Source: Tetrahymena elliotti 4EA
Lineage: Eukaryota; Ciliophora; Oligohymenophorea; Hymenostomatida; Tetrahymenidae
Length of the DNA stretch: 64,000 bases
Direction: 5' to 3'
Assembly: GCA_000231825.2 (NCBI GenBank)
Contig: JH720293.1
Span: 310,001-374,000 of the forward strand
Numbering within the stretch: the stretch's first letter is position 1; each line of letters begins with the position of its first letter. Below the pieces are notes generated by a model. That model worked only from the letters and a program-made list of their open reading frames with translations, made no database searches and was not told the DNA's origin. Positions 11,979-24,187 of this stretch are shown here, one piece after another. The translations under genes were made by a program, and so were the position numbers.

Positions 11979-12794
11979 ATGAGCACTTCGAATCAATATA
12001 AATCAACCTAAAGCAGCTGCTGTAATAACAGCAGCTACGAGGATGAAGAAAATTATGTTTCTTCATCAAAATGTCTCAAATATGAAGATGATTAAATCTA
12101 TGTTACTGAAGACAATAGTGACTCCTTCAGTGAAAAGAGAGGTTTTGCTTCAAACTAATTTTCACTACAAAACCATGAAAAAGCTTATTAAATTCAGTAG
12201 TAGAAATTGAACGCTATCAAAAATCTGATAGACCCTTGTGAAGAACAATAATATTAATAATTTGGAAATAATATTAATGAATCTCATCCCCTTACAAGCT
12301 TTATTCATTCTTAGCTTTAAAACAATGAAAATAATTATTAAAGCTAAATGTCTTAAAAATCAAAGAAAGAAATTCTTAAAGAGAAGAGAGAGAAAAAGAA
12401 AATGCAAATACAAGAAAAGAAATAGTCTTTCTAAAATTAGGAAGATCAAGCTGAATAAAAGAAGGTAAATAACAAACAAACAAATTAATTAAAAAGAAAC
12501 AAATTTATAAATTTAATTAATTTTTTTTTTTTTGATACTCAGTATGTATTTTTTAATTATTTTCAAATATTAATTTACATCAGTTTTGATTAAAGTTGGC
12601 TTTATTCAATTAATGTAAAATTTTATGATGTATCTATCAAGCTATCTATCTATCCCCAAAAAAACTAACTTGATGATAAAAAAATAGAGAGATTGCCAAA
12701 ATTTTACAGTGGGGTATCTCAATAATTTTTTTTGTGCATGAAATTAAATTAAGCAAAAGTAGAGGTCTAAATAAATCAAATGTTCAGCTAGTGA
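11979..12794 (+). CDS. hypothetical small acidic/basic protein (3' end uncertain)
   Basis: The well-supported part is 11979-12464, 162 codons: a Ser/Cys/Asn-rich start, an acidic middle, then a Lys/Glu/Gln helix (KKEILKEKREKKKMQIQEKK) that would form a coiled coil. At 12465 a consensus-like donor (GTAAATAAC) and a T-rich stretch ending in CAG at 12542 suggest an intron. Because 78 nt is a multiple of three, the frame stays open either way until TGA at 12792-12794, but residues after 12464 look like translated non-coding sequence. The exon might instead be a 5' exon joined to the bZIP gene downstream, but no in-phase acceptor is evident there. No family recognised. Preceded by an A/C-rich leader similar to that of the next gene. 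Confidence 0.5.
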
Positions 12795-13290
12795 CGAAAT
12801 ATGAATCTTATTTACATCACTAGATAAAATCCATTCCAATTTTCAGAAATAAGCTTTACAAGATTTTAATAATATTATCTGCTCCGAAAATACTATGAAA
12901 TCAAATTTTTTAATCAAGTGACGGAACATCAAATACCAAACAATTAATTAAAAATAAACTATAAAACACAATTATTTATACCTACCCTTTCAGCATTAAT
13001 TTTACAATTAATCACTCCACTTCTCTCAATAATTTTTATGAGTAAATTCTCATCTAATATTCTCTCAAGGTTATCTTCAAAATAATTGAATAAATGTTTT
13101 AATCTAAATAAATTTGATAAAAATCAAACAAACAAACAATCAAGCAAACAAGCTATAAATTAAAGCTTAATAATAAACACACATAACAATAAATTTTTAC
13201 CAAAACAAAACTTAATTTTAATTAAGCCCTACACTAAATTTTTTATACAATAACAATCAATTACTATATTTTTTCTAAAAACTCAATAAA
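12795..13290. promoter_or_regulatory. probable promoter and long A/C-rich 5' leader of the bZIP gene
   Basis: About 500 nt. The last 330 nt are enriched in C compared with other spacers (CAAACAAACAATCAAGCAAACAAG and similar), the pattern of transcribed 5' leaders in ciliates. It is the longest such leader in the window and sits before a candidate stress-response factor, so leader-based control is conceivable. This is inference from composition only. Confidence 0.3.
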
Positions 13291-15459
13291 ATGAAAATAA
13301 AATCCAATATTTCTGAAGACCTCCTTGTTAATGCATTATTTGAATCTACTGAGATCATTAAAAAACTTAAAATGTTTAGATATGTTAAAAAAAGAAAGTT
13401 TTCAAGATTTCTTTTTAAAAAATATTAAAAGGAATACTCAAAGGAAGAAAAAGCAGAACGTCAAAAAATTAAAAATCGTGAAAGCGCTTAGCTCTCTCGT
13501 GACAGAAAGAAATTGTTAGAAAATTAAATGCAATAAGATTTAAAGTTTTTAACTGAAGAAAATAAATAGCTTCAATCCATGATTAAGTCCTACTACACAT
13601 GCTAATAATGTGGCTTCTTTAATAATCCTTCCGGAAATAGCTCTACTGATACCAAATAATACGCTAATTGCAAATCAAATCATATTCAACTTAATTCTGA
13701 TTCTATATAATAAAGATACTAATTAAATACATAAAATATTGATACATAAAACTAATAAGGAGCAGATACAAACTCTGGTGCTCCTGGACCTGTCTATTAA
13801 TTCTTTGATTTTTCTAGAACTAGTGCCCCTATAATGTCAGCCTCTCCTATTAATTTATGCAACTTTGGAAAGGGTGCATGGAGTACTGCTTTTATCATAT
13901 TTATTATATACATGATGCTTGTCTTTTCAGGACCATAATAAGATGGTAACGGAACTTTAGGCTCAAACTTCCGTATGTTAAAATTCATAGGACCAAATGC
14001 TTAAATTTTTGAACAATATAAAAACTTGACTCAAGAAGAACTCTTGGAAGAGCTGCTGAAACAGATACAGCTGCTCAAAGAGCAAGAGAAAGATGAGTAG
14101 CTTAAGCAACTCAAGCTTATTTAAATGCTTGCTAATGCTGCAGTTACTTTAAATCATACACCTGAAACTGAAGATCCTAATTCAGCTCCAGGATTGAATG
14201 AATCATAAAAGACCAACCTTGAAGAGAGTGAAAAGGACTTCATTATTGAAGAATCTTAATCCTAAAATTCTTCTTCCTCCACTGCAACTAATAGCGCTTT
14301 GTTGGAAAAGATCCAAGCTCTTGAAAAGGAAGTTACTGCTGACTCTCAACCCATATAACAAACATTCTTGGATTTCTGCTAAAAATATAAAGAAATTCAA
14401 TCAAATAATGAAGAAGAAAGAAGCTACTATAAAGATTTAAGTAAAAAGCTTGATGAATTATAAAGAGAGAAGCTTATGTAGCTTGAAAGCTTAAAGTCTA
14501 TTTATTGCGTCAGCACTTCAGATGCTCCATTCTTAGAAAACAATCAAGCTACTAATTCTCAAAAGACTGTTTACGAAAACTAAATGTACAATCAAAAAAT
14601 GTAGTTTTAAGCTCCTTTCTATTCAGAAAAGCAATTGAATAACAATTATTTGAATCCTACAGTTTTATAAGAGTAGAGCTTAGAAAAGTTAAGAAGTACA
14701 GCATCTGAATAATAAACCAATCGTAGATAGAATTTATACAACAATAGTCCTCCTACTTTTGATAATATCAGCTAATTCTTCAATGACACAGCTAGCTTTA
14801 GAGAAGAAGATAATAACTCATCAATGGGCTCTTCTTAAAGCCTTGATGCAGTAAATGAGAGATAGGAATAATAATTCATTTAGGAATAGTAATAATATCA
14901 ATCATATAGATCTACTGTGAGATAGAATAATATGTAATAGTAATATTATAATAATTAAAATATTGAATAGTTTGAGTAAAATCACGAAAATATTCATATG
15001 ATTGGAGAGGAAGAAGATCCTTTCAATGTGATCCCCCAAATTAATACTAAAAAACCCACTATTAATTACTACGAGTTAATGTAAAAAAAGAGTGCTGACA
15101 TCAACAACTAATAAAACCAACCTTAATAATAATAACAGTAATATCAATAATACAACTAACCTAGCTAGGCATACACAACTCAATAAATATCCTGTTAGTA
15201 TTCTTTCCAACAGAATAACTTTTCTGATGACTTACAAAATTCAAACTCAACAAATTCAATCAATTTGTAGAGTGTCCAAAATGGAAAAGTTTAACAATTT
15301 AACTTACTTTTCTCCCCATACCAAAATTAAGGAAGCGCCATCAATAATAATAATAATAATAAAGATGATGCGTAATTATTACACAATGATGTTGAAAAGT
15401 TTATTAAATTCTAATGCAAATTCGTAGATAACAATTGCATTGTTAAGGATAATTTTTGA
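13291..15459 (+). CDS. membrane-anchored bZIP transcription factor
   Basis: An intronless frame of 722 residues. The basic region (residues about 52-72) has the invariant N-x7-R spacing, KNRESAQLSRDRKK, followed by a leucine-zipper-like helix with heptad hydrophobics to about residue 105. Near residues 196-217 there is one clear membrane helix (AFIIFIIYMMLVF), and beyond it sit N-glycosylation sequons (NGT, NLT, NHT). So the topology matches ATF6/CREB3/plant bZIP28: a DNA-binding N-terminus in the cytosol and a lumenal tail, released by regulated proteolysis under ER stress. The tail is long (about 500 residues), with coiled coils and heavy poly-Gln tracts encoded largely by TAA/TAG. Regulation by site-1/site-2 proteases is inferred from family biology; I see no strict RxxL site next to the membrane. 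Confidence 0.88.
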
Positions 15460-17063
15460 AAAATGAATGTAATAAGGTGATATTATGTCACTTTAATTTA
15501 ATTCGCTAATTATTTGATGAAAATAAATTAATTAATTACTAAACCCTACAATAATTGCAACCTATCTGAGAAAAATCATCTAATTTTAAAGAGATGATAA
15601 ATACTGATTACTTAAAATAAATTATCCTTTTAAATATAATTGTTATTAATCTCTTAATTTAATCACATTAATATCTAATTTCAAAATTAGACTTACATGA
15701 TTACAAAAAAAAATAAAATTAACCAAATTACTCATACTTCTCTCAAACCCAAGATGGCTTATTCCTAAAGCATCTCATACTATAAACAAAGTCAGCGAAT
15801 TTTGTAATAGCTAATTGATTACATAAATTGAGTAGTAGAGTTTTAGATAGGTTTGTTTGATTTGTTGCTGAAGCCATAAAATATATAAAAGAATTATCAT
15901 ATTCTCAAAATATCAAAAAAAATAAACACTAATTTCAAAAAAGAATATAAAAATTTATTAAATTAATTAAGATTAATTATATTACCATTTTTTTTATGTC
16001 ATGTAAAAAATTTTAATTATTAATTATTGTATTTCCTATCAAATTTTTTAATTGAAATAGAGTTCTTCTTATAAACAAATCAATTTTAATTATTCTAATT
16101 CAAATAACTTTTAAATTTATCAATTATTCCCTAATTCTGCAATCTTAACTAATTGATACTTAAATGAATCAAAAAATTTAATCATAAACAATAAAGATTG
16201 TAAGCTAAAAATCTGATTGGGGGGTTGTGTTTGATAAGATATTTTTCATCAAAAAAATATAATTAAATTTGTAAAATAAAGACTTATTTTATGAAAGAAA
16301 TATCTTTAACTATTTATGACTAACAAATCATTTATTATTTTTTTTCATTTTTAAAAAGTTTAAACTACTTCAATCAAACCAAAAATTTATTTTAAATAAA
16401 AAAGATTTTATCAAAAAATAGTATAATAGCTATTCTTTATTTAAATGCATTCTAAACTTTAAAAACCATTTACTACTATTTTTACAAACTGAAGATGAGT
16501 TATTTTTAGCAACCCATTTCCTACCAGATAAAATATGATCATTCAAATTTATACTTATGGGGTATGAAATTTGATAATTAAAAACATGAATTATATTTTC
16601 ATTTTTATTTTTATGGAGAGAAAAAAATTTTTTATTATCATAGTAAAATAATAGACTTATAACACTCTTTAATTTTAAAGATATATACTATATATATGCG
16701 ATTTTATAACCATTTATTTCTAACTAATTACTTAAGTTTAAAAAATAAATAATATTAATTTTAATAATTTTTATTTATTAAATTTTTTAATAAATATAAA
16801 TAAAAAAATTATTATTTTAATTTTTTCCTTGTTTTGTTTTTCTATCATATTTATTTTCTGTTAAAGTAGACTAAAAAAGTTTAATATTCTCTTCTCTTGG
16901 TTTTAAAAATTTTAATTTAAATATTTTCTAAAGTAGAAATATAAATGATAAAAATAAATATTAATTAAATCCGAAAACTATTTTAATTTTTAAATTTTAC
17001 ATAGAAAGCAATTTCCAAATAAACTAAAACTTGTAATTTAATTAAAAGCTTATTTAAAATTAT
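15460..17063. other. convergent intergenic region, nothing recognised
   Basis: 1.6 kb between the ends of two convergent genes. Extremely AT-rich with short T and A runs, stops in all frames, no repeats of note. It must contain both 3' UTRs. Confidence 0.6.
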
Positions 17064-20000
17064 TCATTTTTTATTTAATTATTTTTCTAAATAGCTCATG
17101 ATATAAGGATTATCCATAAGGTATCCTATAGGAACTACAGAAAGGACTTTTCTTGCACTTAAAATTGAATTTGATAAAAATCTAAAGTATCTTACCCAGC
17201 AAAAGAAGAATACTAAAAGTAAACAAATTAAACTATAGAAAAAAAGAGCATATGTTACTTTGGTGATATATGAAAAATAATTAGAAGTAACCATCTACAT
17301 AAATACTCTTTCACTTTCAATAACATTAATCATCATTAGATATAGTTAATTGAACTCAAAGAAATCCATATTTTAAACCCACAATCTCATATTAGAAATA
17401 AATTCATCAACACTTGTTTTATCGAAAAAAGGTAGAGCTTATTCAAAATTTTTAAATACATATTATAAGGCTACATACAGCCCTTATTCAAGTATGCCAT
17501 TACAGATAGTTCTACATTTTTAATCATCAAGCTGATATTAAGGCTAAACAAACTAAGGATACTCAATAAAGGCATCACAAATATTTCCCTTTAAAATTTT
17601 CAAAAAGAATCCTTTATAGTAGCTATCATCATATCTAGGTTAGCTAAAATCATTGAAAATAGATAGAATTTATTATAACTTGCTTTCATTCGATTTAGCA
17701 AGAGATTATACTCTTTTATATTTCACTGAATCAAGTGGTCCTGGGATCAATGAACCAGACATTGCCATATAGTTCGCTGCATAATTACTAATTTTATTAA
17801 ATAATTTAAAGTCTCAAAGAAAAAAAAAGATTTTAAATAAAAAAGAATATAAAGAATAATTAATACCTTGTTAATTATGCTCTAACACTGTATAATATAG
17901 AAATCTCATTAATATTATATTTTGCATCATCAATAAAGTTTTTTATGACAATTAAGTTAACTACAGGGTAAATAGCTAATAAAATAAATGCAAAGATACC
18001 AGCTATAATCAGTAATATGTTATATCTCTTTAAATTAGTGGTGGATGAAATCATTTTCTTTTTTTAATTATTCCCATAACTTCGAATTTTGGATTAGCTG
18101 AAATTTAAAGCACTTGTATTTTTTCCACTTTTTCTTTGTTAAGACATAATGTTTCCATTAATAATTAGTCTACTAAGCTGGTTAATGAGATTTTCAAACT
18201 TACTTGGATCAAATGTAGAATTTAATTTTAATATGCTTTCTCTTTAAGCTTATACAGAAGAGTATATTGGAAATATTATTAAAATGAACATTAAAGAAAT
18301 TGTTAATATAGTAACCAATGAGACATAAAGAAGGTTGGTTACTGTATCACAAAGACTGTAGGCCTAATTAACAACGATAGTTTACATTACATCATATTAA
18401 GCAAACATAGCTATAAAATTTTATTGAACATTATTGTATGAAATCTCATCATCTAATCCATATTTCATGTAGTAAAACAAATTCTCTTAAATATATAAGA
18501 ATGCATATGGAAGAAAGAAAGTCTAGTTAGTGTATCCTTTCTTTTATTTATAAAAAAGCTGACATCTATATTAAATTCATAAATAAATAAATTTACCATT
18601 TATGAATAGTTTTTTAATACTAAGGATGTATTTAGCATATAGTCTTTGTAACCACTTGATTTAGTATCTCTGTAATACTGGAAAGTCATATCCTTGTAAT
18701 GATTAAATTTATCTAAATTATCATCAACTGTATCTTTGTATAGGCTATTCACCTATTCTTGCTATGATTATGAAAATCCAAAAGTATTTTAATTTAATAA
18801 GATTTGCAATTCATTATTTTTTATAATCAAGGAGTAATCAGCTCTAATAGAAACTGCATAAGGGATATCATCAAAGTGTGATAATTCCTTTTTTATTATT
18901 ACAAATCAATTTAAATTAAGTTTCATTTAATTTACTTCTTAGAACAATTTAAGTGTTTATGAAAAAAGAACAGCAGTAACTGTAATTAAAATAATCAAAG
19001 AAGCCAATCCAGTAACCTTGATAACTTCTAGAAATTTGTTTTTTTGTTTAGTAGTAACAGAACCTATTATTTCTTGTTTTCTTTGGTATTGAACAGTTCT
19101 AGTTGAATTCACTGAGGAAGCAATATTTTACTTTTTACTTTCACTTTTTTTAACTTCAGCATAACTTTATTAGTTGGAAGATAAGTCATTTCTTTTCTTT
19201 TTTTTCTACTTCTACTTTGCTCTCTATTTTACATTTTGTAATTAATTTTATAATTCATTATTTTTAATTTTACTTTATCATTCAGAAGATGACTGATTTT
19301 GACTGATTCTTTCATAAAATCATTATTATCAATAGATGATTGTTAGAGATATTTTTATTAAGAGACTTATGATAATATGTAATCGTTAGTTGTAGTTTGA
19401 GTCATGTTCTTAATAAATTATTTAAATTTAAATAAGTTAAAAAATTCAATTTCACAAATAAATAAATTATTCAAAATATTTTGATAAAAGTAAGTGAAAA
19501 ACTCTAAGATAAATTTCATTTGCAAAATAAAATTTATTTGAAAAAAAGTTTAAATTTTTCAAAAGTTGATAAGATATTTTGTGCTTTCATCAAACTTATT
19601 TATCAACATTTTTAATTAAAATTGATAGCTTTTGATACTTTCTTTATATTGATAGCTTTTGATACTTTCTTTATTAAATGCTAAGAAAACTAAAAAAATA
19701 TTTTAGTGTCAAAGCATAAATAAAGGTCTATTTGAAATTTTGAGAAATATTTACCAATAGAAAACAATTAAAATTGCAATAAAATTTATTTAAAAATTTG
19801 AAAAGTTTATTTATTAAATTTAAGAATTACCTTTTAAGGAGAGTTAGATCCATTAAATTGCAAATCTTACTTGGCTTGCTTATGTTAAGAGCTAAATAAG
19901 TGCCTATCTGTGGCTTCAATAGACATTTCGAAAACCTTAGATTCTTATTCATATCCTAGTATAAAAATAGTTTTAGATTTATTATTGATTACAAAAGTAA

Positions 20001-23000
20001 GTTACGGTTTGTGTTTTCTTCTTGCTGGTTGGTATTTGTGTAATAACTTAAGTCTTTTTATAATTTTTTTTATTGATTAATAAATTCTTCGTGACAAAAA
20101 ATATTACTGTTAGATTAAAACCTTGATTGACTATGTTCTTATAAACTAGGCTTAACTCTTTCTTTTTCATAAGCTATATTCTAGTAAGTGTTTATTTTTT
20201 CATTTTATTTTTCATTGTTGTAGGATTGGACTTAAGTTTATTCCCATTCATTAGAAATTAATGTTTACTTAGACTATCTTTTAATTATCAGGTTCTCTAA
20301 TTAAGTATTGCTTTCCTAATTATTTTCTTCTTTTTCTTTATCATCTTCATCCTCTAAATTTTCTTCTATTTCTTCAAAATAATCTTCATCTTCATTATCG
20401 TATAGAGTAGTTTGAGGAGTATTCAGGTCTTAAATTTCAAGAAGTCTTTTCTCATCCTAGACAAAGCTATTTCTAAAATACTTAGTACTTAATCTGCTAA
20501 CTTTGGAAGAAATAGAAGACGAAGAAACAAATATAGATTTTTTAGAATTTCTATAACCTTTAGGTGCTGCTAATTTTTAAGCCTATTCTTATATTTCATC
20601 TATTACGTTCTACTTCTCTTGTCTTGATCTTATTAATTATATATTAGAAAGACGAACATAATTAAAGCTTGATTCAGTTTTTCCTAATTTACTGATATTG
20701 ATTTCAATTTATGCTTCTAAGAATAAGTAGTTCACTTGATCATAAGAAGAAATCAAATTATAAAGTTAACTTTTCATATTTACAAGAGAATTTTCAGAGA
20801 AAAAGCCCAATTTTTTTCCAATTTGATTTTTTGGGACAATTATATACCCCTTTAGTATTCTATTGACTTAAACTTCATTCAATAATCTCATAATACCTAT
20901 TTATGGTATGAGTTTATGGATATCTAACATACAGACTTTATCTTTTTTTTAGAATATAATATTTAATTTGTTTCAAAAATCATTTTACTATTTTACCTTA
21001 AGTAATCTTTATTCTTTCGAAAAATAAATTTATGTAAATTTTTTCTGTTGTTTCATGGATTTATCCAGATTAATGAAAAGAAATATACTCAGCACTTTCA
21101 CTTAGAAAACGGCACTGTCCTGATAAGCCCAGTTAATTACTTAACAAGTTTTAGTCTATCTTAAGAATAATTTCAACAGGAACTAAAAACTACATTTTAT
21201 GAAATAGAAACGTTCAAAGAATGTTAAAATATGAGAAATCTTACTTTTTAACTATTTATAAAGAAGAAGCCATACACCCTTTTTTCTATTCTATCAAAGG
21301 ATCCCTTGAATTTTTAGATATAAAAAGGTTTTTTCAAAATTATTTTAAGTTAAAATATTTTACTTAGTTTATGAAATTCTAAAGTAATTAGTTATGGACT
21401 TTTGCCACATTCTAAGGAAGCAAAATATTAAGAGATTTGTACTGAATTTACTCAGGTGTGTATCCAAGTGCGTAGGGAAGATTATGAGAAAATTTAATAA
21501 TCTAGCCTACAGGTTTAACAAGAGATATAAAAATTACTTGTTATTTATCAGATAAATTATATGAAATATTTGTTCTAGTTTTAGTATAAAAAGAAAACCG
21601 CTTAAAATCCTTTTATCTCCTTTCTCTAAAGTCTAAAAAATCTACATAAATATATGTTAGCTAGGTTAAGTATTTGTTATCTGGGTTTATATTATAGCAA
21701 CTATTTATTTTTTAATCTATCTCATTCCTTTTTTTTATGTAATCTATTCCTAATTTCTCGAGCAATTAAATATCGATTGAATTTTAAGATATATAATTTA
21801 AGTAATTTCTGTAAACGGGTAAAATATCAAGTATTTTTTCCTCTACATCTGTTAGCATTTCATCATATTCAATACTTATAAGTGTATTTAGTTTCTAATT
21901 TTGTAAATGATTTAATTTTTCTTTAGAATTTTAAATTATCCTTTTCTTTAGCAATTCAAGCTAACATCTTTCTTACCAATAGTATTAATCATTATTTTTC
22001 ATACACTCCAGTATTTCCACAAAGCATTTTATAGGGCTAGTATAAGCTTCTAGCAAAAAGGTTAAATAAAGTATTTTAAACTTCACTGCCTTGTTTTACT
22101 TAGTAAAATAAAAAAGATAATTAAAATTTGCTTCAATTTTACTAAAATTATTTTTTAATAAAATTAAATCTTTTGAATAATTAATTAAAGTCATTATTTA
22201 TTATTGAAGTAAACGAAAAGTGTAAACCATTTTTTTTCTTAAAAAATTATAATTTTACAGAAATTAATTCAAATGGGTGGTAAAATAAATAATTGATTTG
22301 TGTGGTTTACAAAAAATACGAAATTTATGTCCCTTTAAATGAATTAATAATAATTAATAAAATTATCTTACATTCTTAGCTTCGGTGAATAAATTTTCGA
22401 AAAGAAATATTAGAAATTTTAGAATGCTTTATTTTCTCACATCTTCACCTAAATAATCAGATTTACTTCCTTCATACTGTTTAATTTTTTTAAATTAATA
22501 TTTTTCTAAAAATAAAAGGTGAAAATTTTACTTTTTTGAATTCTGCACAAAAGCAGTTTGTATCTTAACAATTCTAATAATGTTAAACCATAACTGACTC
22601 AGTTAAAATCCCTTTTCCTCTTTTAGAAAGGGTGTAATCTTCATAGAAATAGGATTATTAATACAATGATTACATGAGATATTCTAATTAACTTAAAGAT
22701 ATTTAGGTTAATCTGCCGTGAGGTGCTGTGAATAAACAATACAAAGAATTTTGTATTTTTGAATTTAAATTAATGTTATAAAAAAAACTAGAAAGCTTGA
22801 TGGATACAGGTAAAATAATTATAAAAAAGTTAAGCCATTCTAAATGTGTATGAAATTAAAAATATATAATGGTTATTAGCGAAGCTATAAATTGGATGAA
22901 GTAGAATGAGAGATAAATCTGATTTATTCTATGATCAAAATAAACTGAATCTATAGCATGTTTAATAATTAGTAGTAAAGAATAAAATATAGAGCTTATT

Positions 23001-23539
23001 AAAGTTAAATAATTGATTTCTATTTATGTAATTATGTAGTAAATGAATTCAAATGTTTTTATCATAAAAGACCAGTTACTACTTTTTCTATTTAGAGAAT
23101 CACTTATTAAAAACTCTTAGCTAAAATCTAAATAATCCTAAAATTGGTTATTAAGTATTGTTAAACTTATATTTATCCAAGCTAGTAGGATTAACTCGCT
23201 ATCATTAGACTTAATTATTTGCACGCTTGTGGTAAAAGACGGTATTACTATCACATAATAATATAATTTAAAAATGATTGAATTGATTTGCATTATCACT
23301 TAGTTATAATGTAGAAGTATCTGATTAGTTATTCCAGCCTTCAAGAATATAAGTGCTGATGATATATTTATAAAATATACTCCATTGATAGCTAGAAATG
23401 CATATATAAAGATAGATAAATTATCTTGATTGCAAATATCTAAGTTAAAATATGAAAATATTTTAAATAAATGGTAAGATGCATCATATGAGAGTCTATC
23501 CCTCTCATAAATTTAGTTCAAAATAGATTTGTTGAGCAT
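17064..23539 (-). CDS. large multi-pass membrane protein with PAS-like domain (TmcB-like ciliate family)
   Basis: Eleven exons reading leftwards from ATG 23539 to TGA 17064 give 1,848 residues; all phases close. Introns: 22477-22531, 21305-21363, 21190-21244, 20942-20996, 19956-20005, 19409-19830 (422 nt), 19224-19273, 18888-18935, 18541-18596, 17788-17866. The order matches the large tiny-macrocyst TmcB-like/PAS proteins known in ciliates: about six N-terminal membrane helices (residues 35-270); a cysteine-containing linker (NCQDTNCFC); a helical cytosolic region; a PAS-like domain near 650-790 (HNLPYALGYTPEQI); an acidic/Gln-rich linker; then about four C-terminal helices bracketing an extracellular or lumenal region. 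It is presumably a sensor at the cell surface or contractile vacuole. Uncertain points: the long intron may separate two genes (second start ATG 19405), and the intron at 18541-18596 could instead be 38 nt (18559-18596). Confidence 0.78.
19622..19675. repeat. 27-bp tandem duplication inside the long intron
   Basis: Two adjacent copies of a 27-nt unit (TTGATAGCTTTTGATACTTT...), starting at 19622 and 19649 and nearly identical over the full unit. It lies in the 422-nt intron (or intergenic gap) of the TmcB-like gene. Near-identity implies a recent slippage duplication. Confidence 0.9.
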
Positions 23540-24187
23540 TAGAGATAAGCGCTATATTGAATGGACAATCACTAAAAAGTAGCAGATGCTTAATGGTCTA
23601 ATAATAGAGTTGTTACTAATGTAAGTCTATATCAAAAATTCTACAATAATTGACTACTTTTTCTTTTGCTTTCTACCTATTTATCTCATTTTACTTAATT
23701 ACAATCAAATTTTTAGATGAAAAATTAATTATTAAATTCTGTGTTTAAAAAAAAATCTAAATACAACCTATTTGCAAATATAGAACTATTCACTTACTAG
23801 AAGTTATTTTGAACGACAATTAATCTGGGAATTATTTATTTATTACTGTATTTGAATCAAAAAACCCCTGTGTAAACAGAATAGAAATTATAATGTGCTA
23901 ATACAAAATACTTTGAAAAAAATACTTGATCAACATAATGTTAAGACACAGAACAGAAAAAAGATTGTTTTTACAAATTTTTAAATGAAAGAAATAAAAT
24001 TATATTGGAATAGAAAAAAATCTTTCAAATTAGCTTGAAAATTAAACAATTTAATAAATAATTTATAAATTTTTGAATAATAAAATCTGGTAAAAATTTT
24101 ACGTTTGTTTTTTTATTTACTTTTCAAATGCATTTATACAAATTCTTATTAATTTCATATCAACCCTACCTACTTACCTACCAATCT
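23540..24187. other. intergenic, nothing recognised
   Basis: About 650 nt between two - strand genes: upstream region of the TmcB-like gene and 3' UTR of the next. No feature identified. Confidence 0.6.

Noticed and set aside
14198..14440. Short frames on both strands within the bZIP gene
   Set aside because: They overlap the coherent 722-residue bZIP frame in other phases and show no independent support.
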